The position numbers and the translations under genes are program-made. Of a stretch of 10,406 nt of DNA, positions 5,879 through 10,406 are shown piece after piece. Positions within the stretch are counted from its first letter, which is position 1; every line of letters starts with the position of its first letter. Under the pieces are notes generated by a model. The model was given only the letters and a program-made list of their open reading frames with translations. It searched no databases and was not told where the DNA came from. The stretch lies in NCBI GenBank assembly GCA_002293365.1, contig DBDD01000182.1, forward strand, positions 1-10,406. The letters are read 5' to 3'. The DNA comes from Christensenella sp. UBA941 (lineage in GTDB: Bacteria > Bacillota > Clostridia > Christensenellales > UBA941).

Positions 5879-8011
5879 TTAAGAAAGCGGCAACAGCGAT
5901 AGCCCAATCTGATTGCGCGCCTTATTCACCTCGACTACATAGCAGGTGATATTTTCCCCCACTTTAAGCACCTCGCTCGGATGCGAGATGCGCCTTTTCG
6001 CCAGCCGCGAAATGTGTATAAGCCCGTCTCTATGTACGCCGATATCCACGAACGCGCCGAAATCAACGACATTGCGTACTGTTCCCTTAACCTCCATGCC
6101 GGGAGTAAGGTCGTCCATGCTCACGATATCCGTGCGCAATACGACGGGCGGCAAGTCGCCGCGCGGGTCGCGTCCGGGCTTAAGCAATTCTGAAAGTATG
6201 TCCTTCAGCGTCGGCAGCCCAATACCCAGTTCGCCAGCGAGCTTATCCTCGGGATACGCCGCGGCCTTTTCGCGGATATCATCGATATCGCGCGGCGATT
6301 TATAGCCAAGCTTGCGCAAAAGCGCTTCCGTTACGCCGTAGGATTCTGGATGTACTGCGCTGCGGTCGAGCGGATTCTTGCTTTCCGGCACGCGTAAAAA
6401 CCCCGCGCACTGTTCGAAAGCCTTATTCCCCAGCTTGTTAACCAGCTTCAGCTCCGCGCGGCTGCCGAACGGGCCGCTTTTTTCCCGGTAAGCAACGATA
6501 TTCCTCGCCAGCGCAGGCCCAATACCGGCAACGTACGACAACAGCGGCGCGGAGGCCGTATTTACGTCCACGCCCACGGCGTTTACGCAGTCTTCGACTA
6601 CGCCGCCGAGCGCCGCGTCAAGCTGGGCTTCCTTCATGTCGTGTTGATACTGCCCGACGCCGATAGCCTTCGGGTCGATCTTCACGAGCTCCGCCAGCGG
6701 GTCTTGGAGCCTGCGCGCAAGCGAAACGGCGCTGCGCAGCGAAACGTCCATGGAGGGGAATTCCTCCGCCGCTATTTTCGAAGCGGAATAGACCGACGCG
6801 CCCGCCTCGTTTACGATCGTATAGCCTACGTTTGGCGCGCTCTTCAATGTTTCGGCGACGAAGCGCTCCGTTTCGCGCCCTGCCGTGCCGTTGCCGACGG
6901 CGATGGCCGTGATGTTATATTTTTTTATCATTTCGAGCACGCGCGCTTTTGCCGCGGCGACCTTGCCTTGTTCCGGAAGCGGATAGATAACCGCCGTTTC
7001 CAAAACGCGGGACGCGCCGTCCACGACGGCCGCCTTGCAGCCCGTGCGGATACCGGGGTCGAGCGCGAGGACGGTTTTGCCCTTTACGGGCGGCTGCATC
7101 AAGAGATTGCGTAAATTTTCGGCGAAAACGCGAATGGACGAATCTTGAGCCCGCTCCGTCAGGCCGCTGCGCGCTTCGCGCTCCATCGACGGGAAGATCA
7201 GGCGCGCATAGGCGTCCTCCGCAGCTTCGCGCACGGCCCCCGACGTAATGCTGCCGGGGCGCACGAACGCAGCGTAAAGGATATCCAGCGCGTCGCGCTC
7301 GTCCAGTTCGACCCTAACCTTCAAATAGCCCTCGGCCTCGCCGCGGTTTACGGCGAGTATACGGTGCCCCGCTACGGAGCGGAGCGGCTCGGCGTAGTCG
7401 TAATACAGCCGGTAGATCGAATCGTCCGGGCCCCCGCGCGAAGCGAGCTTCCCGCGCTCTAAGAATACGGCGCGCAAGCGCTTGCGGATATCCGCGTCGT
7501 CGCTAAACTGCTCGGCCAGTATGTCCTTGGCCCCGGCCAGCGCCTCTTCCGGCGTGTTTACACCTTTTTCCTCGTCCACATACGGCCAAATAAGGTCTTC
7601 GAGCGTTCCCGATATTTTGTTTTGCAAGAGCAATATGGCTGCAAGCGGCTCGAGCCCCTTTTCCCGCGCGACGCTCGCGCGGGTCTTGCGTTTGGGCTTA
7701 TACGGACGGTAGATGTCCTCTAGCTCGGCCTGCGTTTTGGCGGCGCCGAGCTTTGCGCTTAGCGCCTCGTCCAAAACGCCTTGGGATGAAAGAGAGGCGC
7801 GGATATCGTCGCGGCGCTTGTTCAGCGCGCGGACGTATTCGAGCCGCTCGGCGATTTGCCGGAGCTTTTGGTCGTCCAGCTCGCCGTGCCGCTCCTTGCG
7901 GTAACGGGCGATAAACGGGAGCGTATTGCCCTCGTCCAGCAATTCGATTAGATTGTCGGCCTGCCATGGCGCTATGGAGAATTCCTGGCAAATCGTTTGG
8001 GCTTCGGTCAT
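5879..8011 (-). CDS. tex: Tex, S1-domain RNA-binding transcription accessory protein
   Basis: A 710-residue Tex-family protein, a conserved nucleic-acid-binding factor thought to act on transcription complexes. Domain order is complete. The N-terminal helical Tex region (1-200) has the signature LPFIARYRKE at 31-40 and DIYRPYKPKRKTRA from 99. The YqgF-like RNase H fold begins VLALDPGIRTG at 314-324. Tandem helix-hairpin-helix motifs follow at about 482-542 (DVNTAS, GIGPALARNIV). The S1 domain at 638-708 starts GMEVKGTVRNVVDFGAFVDIG. The length is slightly below the usual 720-780 but no domain is missing. The start ATG at 8011 is supported by AGAAGGA (8019-8025) with seven-base spacing, and a promoter lies about 60 bases upstream. 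It is transcribed alone, convergent with the SH3 gene and divergent from the RAYT remnant/pdaA side. No convincing terminator was found after the stop. Confidence 0.96.
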   Translation of the reverse strand: MTEAQTICQEFSIAPWQADNLIELLDEGNTLPFIARYRKERHGELDDQKLRQIAERLEYVRALNKRRDDIRASLSSQGVLDEALSAKLGAAKTQAELEDIYRPYKPKRKTRASVAREKGLEPLAAILLLQNKISGTLEDLIWPYVDEEKGVNTPEEALAGAKDILAEQFSDDADIRKRLRAVFLERGKLASRGGPDDSIYRLYYDYAEPLRSVAGHRILAVNRGEAEGYLKVRVELDERDALDILYAAFVRPGSITSGAVREAAEDAYARLIFPSMEREARSGLTERAQDSSIRVFAENLRNLLMQPPVKGKTVLALDPGIRTGCKAAVVDGASRVLETAVIYPLPEQGKVAAAKARVLEMIKKYNITAIAVGNGTAGRETERFVAETLKSAPNVGYTIVNEAGASVYSASKIAAEEFPSMDVSLRSAVSLARRLQDPLAELVKIDPKAIGVGQYQHDMKEAQLDAALGGVVEDCVNAVGVDVNTASAPLLSYVAGIGPALARNIVAYREKSGPFGSRAELKLVNKLGNKAFEQCAGFLRVPESKNPLDRSAVHPESYGVTEALLRKLGYKSPRDIDDIREKAAAYPEDKLAGELGIGLPTLKDILSELLKPGRDPRGDLPPVVLRTDIVSMDDLTPGMEVKGTVRNVVDFGAFVDIGVHRDGLIHISRLAKRRISHPSEVLKVGENITCYVVEVNKARNQIGLSLLPLS

Positions 8012-8066
8012 GGAGGTATCCTTCTTTCGTATATGTTAAAAGCTTTATGGCATTTGCTCGACTATG

Positions 8067-8095
8067 ATTATACACGACCACGTCCCTATAGCCAA
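8067..8095 (-). promoter_or_regulatory. Sigma-A promoter of tex
   Basis: On the minus strand, TTGGCT (8095-8090), 17 bases, then a perfect TATAAT (8072-8067). A start near 8060 would give a leader of about 50 bases ending in the AGAAGGA ribosome binding site. Confidence 0.65.
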
Positions 8096-8118
8096 TATGC
8101 CTGCTATGCGTTTATGAG

Positions 8119-8146
8119 TTGACATGAAATCTCTGCTTGTTAGAAT
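8119..8146 (+). promoter_or_regulatory. Near-consensus sigma-A promoter facing the small ORF, RAYT remnant and pdaA
   Basis: TTGACA (8119-8124, perfect), a 16-base spacer, and TAGAAT (8141-8146) preceded by TGT, which gives an extended -10. It is back to back with the tex promoter about 25 bases away. It is the best-looking promoter in the window, yet the first ORF behind it has only 26 codons. Confidence 0.7.
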
Positions 8147-8185
8147 GGTAAGGGATTCAATATTTTTAGAACAGAGAGGTCGATT

Positions 8186-8266
8186 ATGAAAGACGCCACC
8201 GAAACACTGTTTCAAACACGCGAAGCCTTCCGCGAGAGGCTTGATGCGAATTTAAGGCCGATGTAG
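8186..8266 (+). CDS. Hypothetical 26-residue protein or leader peptide
   Basis: This ORF starts at ATG 8186, six bases after an AGAGAGG ribosome binding site (8173-8179) and about 35 bases after the expected start of transcription. The product is charged and predicted helical (it contains TREAFRERLDANL), and I do not recognise it. Within the ORF, AAGCCT (8223-8228) and AGGCTT (8237-8242) can form a hairpin without a U-tract. It ends in TAG overlapping a strong AGGAGG (8265-8270) that serves the degraded RAYT frame downstream. It may be a leader peptide, a small regulatory protein, or the 5' stub of a gene interrupted by the RAYT insertion. The good promoter and ribosome binding site are direct evidence that it could be expressed; function is unknown. 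Confidence 0.4.
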   Translation: MKDATETLFQTREAFRERLDANLRPM

Positions 8267-8283
8267 GAGGTGTGTAACTAACG

Positions 8284-8471
8284 ATGAGAGATTTGCCCAT
8301 AAGGAAATGAGACTACAGGGCCATGATTATTCGTCGAAGGGCGCTTATTTTATTTGGCAAAAGACTTACCATGACCATATTATCCGAAATGAAACCGAGT
8401 ATCAGCGTATATGGCATTATATAGATGTTAATCCTGATAAATGGCCGCAGGATATGTATTATGTACCATAA
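8284..8471 (+). pseudogene. Collapsed REP-associated tyrosine transposase (RAYT, IS200/Y1-like)
   Basis: RAYT proteins are HUH-type, single-strand DNA transposases linked to palindromic REP elements. Here an ATG at 8284 encodes MRDLPIRK and then hits TGA. In the next frame, ATG 8307 encodes 54 residues that start RLQGHDYSSKGAYF, the family N-terminus, and jump directly to a WQKTYHDHIIRNETEYQRI...YIDVNPDKW segment, the family C-terminus. Intact members are roughly 150-200 residues, so around 100 residues are missing between AYF and WQK, including the histidine pair that binds the metal. The C-terminal tyrosine-containing helix is retained in part. The relic is defunct by both a frameshift and an internal deletion. 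It would have been expressed from AGGAGG at 8265-8270. Confidence 0.8.
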
Positions 8472-8530
8472 TATAAATTCCACATATACAAATAATAAAG
8501 GAGGTAATACAACAAAAGGGGAGTGATAGT

Positions 8531-9295
8531 TTGAAACCACAGAATAAATTCTCCCGCGCCGCGGTCGTCTTGGCTTTCGCTTTAATCATGGCCGTTACGG
8601 GCATATCGGCGCACGCCCTCGAAGGGTGGGGCGTCCACTTTGAAAACCCGGGGAGGCCGCCCGTCGGCAACGCGACGAGCGAGTACCTGGAAAAATATAA
8701 CGCAGCCTATTTGGGCGATGTAAACCAGAAGAAGATATTTTTAACGTTCGACGCGGGCTACGAGGCGGGCTATACGCCTAAAATCCTCGACACTTTGAAA
8801 AAACACGACGTAAAAGCCGCGTTTTTCCTCGTCGGCAACTATTTGAAAACCGAGCCGGACTTGGTGCGGCGCATGTGCGACGAGGGTCATACCGTCGGCA
8901 ACCACACCTTCCGTCATCCCGATATGTCCAGAATATCCGAGCTGAGCGCGTTCAAGAAGGAAATCGAAGAGCTCGAAGCGCTCTATAAGGAGACGACCGG
9001 GAGCGAAATCGCGCGCTTTTACAGGCCGCCAGAAGGAAAATATAGCGAGAAAAACCTCGGCCACGCCAAGGAGCTGGGCTATAAAACCGTTTTCTGGAGC
9101 CTCGCGTACCGCGATTGGAACAGGGACAACCAGCCTACGCGAAAGCAGGCCTTTGAAAAGCTTTTGCCGCGAATACATCCCGGCGCGATAGTGCTATTGC
9201 ACTCGACGTCCAAAACGAACGCCGACATCCTTGACGAATTGCTTACGATATGGAAGGGCGAAGGATACGAGTTTGGCACGCTGGCCGAGCTGTAA
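8531..9295 (+). CDS. pdaA: PdaA-like delta-lactam-biosynthetic de-N-acetylase (spore cortex)
   Basis: Predicted to deacetylate N-acetylmuramic acid after side-chain removal, a step in forming muramic-delta-lactam in the spore cortex needed for germination. The 254-residue protein has a signal sequence (about 1-29) and then the PdaA-specific region EGWGVHFENPGRPP and YNAAYLGD. The NodB polysaccharide deacetylase domain follows. Visible catalytic features are Asp74 in TFDAGYE, the metal-binding histidines His125 and His129 in HTFRH, the RPPEG motif (165-169) and His224 in LLHSTSKTN. The second Asp of the generic TFDDG motif is Ala here; B. subtilis PdaA has Asn, so this is a subfamily trait, not a lesion. 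The start is TTG 8531, seven bases after AAGGGGAG (8516-8523). A stronger AAAGGAGGT at 8497-8505 has no start codon at a suitable distance. No convincing forespore promoter is seen directly upstream, so the promoter at 8119 may serve it. Confidence 0.92.
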   Translation: MKPQNKFSRAAVVLAFALIMAVTGISAHALEGWGVHFENPGRPPVGNATSEYLEKYNAAYLGDVNQKKIFLTFDAGYEAGYTPKILDTLKKHDVKAAFFLVGNYLKTEPDLVRRMCDEGHTVGNHTFRHPDMSRISELSAFKKEIEELEALYKETTGSEIARFYRPPEGKYSEKNLGHAKELGYKTVFWSLAYRDWNRDNQPTRKQAFEKLLPRIHPGAIVLLHSTSKTNADILDELLTIWKGEGYEFGTLAEL

Positions 9296-9321
9296 TTTTA
9301 TATCGGAAATGCGAAAACGGA

Positions 9322-9350
9322 GAATATTCTTCGCCGCATAACGCATGATA
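9322..9350 (+). promoter_or_regulatory. Sigma-G-like forespore promoter before the 30-codon ORF
   Basis: GAATA (9322-9326), 17 bases, then CATGATA (9344-9350). As I recall it, the B. subtilis forespore sigma-G consensus is GHATR, 17-18 bases, CATnnTA; both boxes match. The same -35 form (TGAATA-like) occurs at SASP genes. A short pattern like this will occur by chance at times, but the context (after pdaA, before a tiny basic ORF) fits. Confidence 0.5.
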
Positions 9351-9384
9351 ATCCTATACGACGAAGAAAGGAGCGGTTGTGCTA

Positions 9385-9477
9385 ATGGCGAAGAACGCAA
9401 AGAATTGCGGCTCGACCAACAAGAAGGGCTCGGCTTACCAGGGCGCGAAAAAGAGTACGAGCAGAGAAACCGACTAG
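9385..9477 (+). CDS. 30-residue Lys/Ser/Asn-rich protein, candidate small spore protein
   Basis: A 30-codon ORF (MAKNAKNCG... to ...STSRETD) with AAAGGAG at 9367-9373. ATG 9385 lies 11 bases after the site. An in-frame GTG at 9379 lies 5 bases after it and would add two residues, so the start is uncertain. The product is basic, hydrophilic, low in hydrophobic residues and has one cysteine. That composition is reminiscent of the minor small acid-soluble spore proteins of Bacillus, but I see no recognisable family motif. It has its own sigma-G-like promoter and ends ten bases before a strong terminator, so it forms a complete, compact transcription unit. I therefore call it a real gene of unknown function, with a forespore role as inference. 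Confidence 0.6.
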   Translation: MAKNAKNCGSTNKKGSAYQGAKKSTSRETD

Positions 9478-9487
9478 CATGAACGAC

Positions 9488-9513
9488 AAAAAAGCGGCAA
9501 ACGCCGCTTTTTT
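9488..9513. terminator. Bidirectional intrinsic terminator
   Basis: AAAAAAGCGGC (9488-9498), an AAAC loop, and GCCGCTTTTTT (9503-9513) form a perfect 11-bp stem whose arms supply a U-tract in both directions. It separates the 30-codon ORF (plus strand) from the convergent ABC permease (minus strand). Confidence 0.9.
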
Positions 9514-9540
9514 GCTATATATCTTGGCTGAGGCGGCTGC

Positions 9541-9576
9541 ATTGCGGGCGGGGATGCAACCCCGCCCCTACGCAAT
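9541..9576 (-). repeat. GC-rich palindromic repeat (REP-like), copy 1
   Basis: A 36-base imperfect palindrome. The outer arms are ATTGCG (9541-9546) and CGCAAT (9571-9576). The inner arms are GGGCGGGG (9546-9553) and CCCCGCCC (9560-9567), around ATGCAA, with a CTA bulge on one side. On the minus strand it contains GTAGGGGCGG. It begins right after the stop codon of the permease gene (stop at 9577-9579). It resembles dispersed intergenic palindromes common in Clostridia and may be a substrate of RAYT enzymes like the remnant at 8284-8471. Confidence 0.65.
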
Positions 9577-10406
9577 TTATGTCTCGCGCGCCCAAGCGCC
9601 CGACAATTTCTTTTCCAGAAACGCCACGGCGTAGTACATAAGCGCCGCGGCGGCGCAGAGGATCACAATGCTCGCCATGACGAGATCGAGCTTAAAAACC
9701 TGCCCGCCGTAGACGATAAGGTATCCGAGCCCCTCTTTAGAAACGAGGAATTCTCCGACTATTACGCCTACCCACGACATCCCCACGTTCAGCTTCAGCG
9801 TAGCCATGAGCGCGGGCACGCTCGCCGGTAGGACGACCATAGTAAGCATCTGCATGCGCGAAGCGCCCAGCGTTTTCATGAGCATAAGCTTTTCCGCGCT
9901 GACCTCACGGAAGCCGACAAGCGCGTTCATAATAGTTACCACAAGCGATATAAGCAGCGCCATCATGACTATCGCGCCGTAGCCCGCGCCGATCCAGACT
10001 ATAAGTATAGGGCCGAGCGCGATTTTCGGCAGCGCGTTCAGTATTACGAGATACGGGTCGAGTACGCGCATACACGTCGGGAACCACCAAAGCACGATCG
10101 CGATTAGCGTTCCCGCCAGCGTGCCTAATATGAAGCCGACGATCGTCTCTGTAACGGTGACGAGAATATGCTGGAACAGCGAGCCTTCGGAGTAAAGGTT
10201 CGCGAGCGTGCTAATAATACGCGACGGCGAGCTGAAGATAAACGAATCCAGCCAGCCTAATTGCGCGGAGAGCTCCCATAGCGCGATCAGTCCGATAAGG
10301 ATCATCAGCCGCCAAACTGTAACGAGCGTATCAGTGCGCTTTTGGGCGCGGAGGTACGCGGCATGCTCCTCGCTGACGTCGGCAGATGTAGGGGCGGCCT
10401 TTGGCC
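9577..10406 (-). CDS. SsuC/TauC-type ABC transporter permease (N-terminus outside window)
   Basis: The inner-membrane subunit of an NitT/TauT-family importer, whose members carry sulfonates, nitrate/taurine-like anions or, in Firmicutes, vitamin precursors; the substrate is not resolvable here. The BPD_transp_1 core has the family entry ALWELSAQLGWLDSFIFSSPSRI (written here in part) from about the first membrane helix. It also has LPKIALGPILIVWIG and the cytoplasmic EAA-type loop with SAEKLMLMKTLGASR, which contacts the ATPase. Six hydrophobic segments are visible. An in-frame ATG at 10305 gives 242 residues but has no convincing ribosome binding site. The frame stays open for another 33 codons to the window edge, and these (SEEHAAYLRAQKR...) look like the short charged N-tail usual in this family. 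I therefore extend it as partial. The ATPase and binding protein are presumably upstream. A palindromic repeat and a terminator follow the stop. Confidence 0.88.
   Translation of the reverse strand, partial: PKAAPTSADVSEEHAAYLRAQKRTDTLVTVWRLMILIGLIALWELSAQLGWLDSFIFSSPSRIISTLANLYSEGSLFQHILVTVTETIVGFILGTLAGTLIAIVLWWFPTCMRVLDPYLVILNALPKIALGPILIVWIGAGYGAIVMMALLISLVVTIMNALVGFREVSAEKLMLMKTLGASRMQMLTMVVLPASVPALMATLKLNVGMSWVGVIVGEFLVSKEGLGYLIVYGGQVFKLDLVMASIVILCAAAALMYYAVAFLEKKLSGAWARET
10388..10406 (+). repeat. GC-rich palindromic repeat, copy 2 (cut by window end)
   Basis: GTAGGGGCGG (10388-10397) matches the first ten bases of copy 1 read on the opposite strand. It is followed by the start of a palindromic core, CCTTTGG. 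The element continues beyond the window. It lies inside the open frame of the permease, in inverted orientation to copy 1. Confidence 0.5.

Noticed and set aside
6641..7462. Long plus-strand frames of 157 and 105 codons opposite tex
   Set aside because: They are antisense shadows created by high-GC codon use in tex, which has all expected domains in the correct frame; no ribosome sites or family motifs are visible in them.
8467..8473. CATAATA as a sigma-G -10 for pdaA
   Set aside because: No GHATR box lies 17-18 bases upstream, and the match overlaps the stop of the RAYT remnant in an AT-rich stretch.
8749..8760. Loss of the second Asp of the TFDDG motif in the deacetylase as an inactivating change
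   Set aside because: PdaA subfamily members normally carry Asn or Ala at this place; the other catalytic residues are intact.

Overview
The window looks like chromosome from a spore-forming member of the Clostridia, probably one of the higher-GC, poorly characterised lineages. The evidence is indirect: Shine-Dalgarno sites of Firmicutes type, Clostridia-like protein families (aldo/keto reductase with a C-terminal double 4Fe-4S domain, PdaA-type deacetylase, NlpC-free wall protein with SH3 domains, Tex), sporulation-type promoters, and abundant GCG/CGC codons. No rRNA, tRNA, CRISPR array or intact mobile element is visible.

Layout, left to right. (1) 1-1371 (+): C-terminal part of an FtsX/MacB-type ABC permease that starts outside the window. 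(2) 1493-2758 (+): peptidoglycan-binding + LysM + M14 zinc peptidase, most like gamma-D-glutamyl-diamino-acid endopeptidase, behind a promoter that closely fits the mother-cell sporulation factor sigma-E. (3) 2845-4002 (+): aldo/keto reductase with two 4Fe-4S motifs, behind a sigma-A-like promoter. (4) 4148-5353 (+): secreted protein with an InlB-like beta domain, a Tyr/Asn/Gly-rich region with an exact 21-residue period, a Pro-Thr linker and two SH3-like domains; it is followed by three consecutive hairpin terminators. (5) 5531-5860 (-): a small gene graveyard with remnants of a zinc-type dehydrogenase and an XRE regulator. (6) 5879-8011 (-): complete Tex transcription accessory protein. (7) 8067-8530: divergent sigma-A promoters, a 26-codon ORF and a collapsed REP-associated (RAYT/IS200-like) transposase. 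(8) 8531-9295 (+): PdaA-like muramic-delta-lactam deacetylase, then a 30-codon Lys/Ser/Asn-rich ORF with its own sigma-G-like promoter and a strong bidirectional terminator. (9) 9577-10406 (-): SsuC/TauC-type ABC permease, open to the window end and flanked by two GC-rich palindromic repeats in opposite orientation.

Functional themes. At least two genes (the M14 peptidase and PdaA) belong to peptidoglycan remodelling in sporulation or germination. The sigma-E-like and sigma-G-like promoters suggest that the 30-codon ORF is part of the same programme. The SH3/repeat protein is also a wall-associated candidate. The second theme is genome decay and repeats: the RAYT remnant, the palindromes and the dehydrogenase/XRE fragments all sit in intergenic space between otherwise ordinary housekeeping genes.

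The most interesting unexplained items are the 30-codon ORF under a sigma-G-like promoter, the Tyr-rich repeat protein, the inverted palindromes bracketing the permease (one apparently translated), and the 26-codon ORF behind a near-consensus promoter. I did not find a clear multi-gene defence or novel enzymatic system here.
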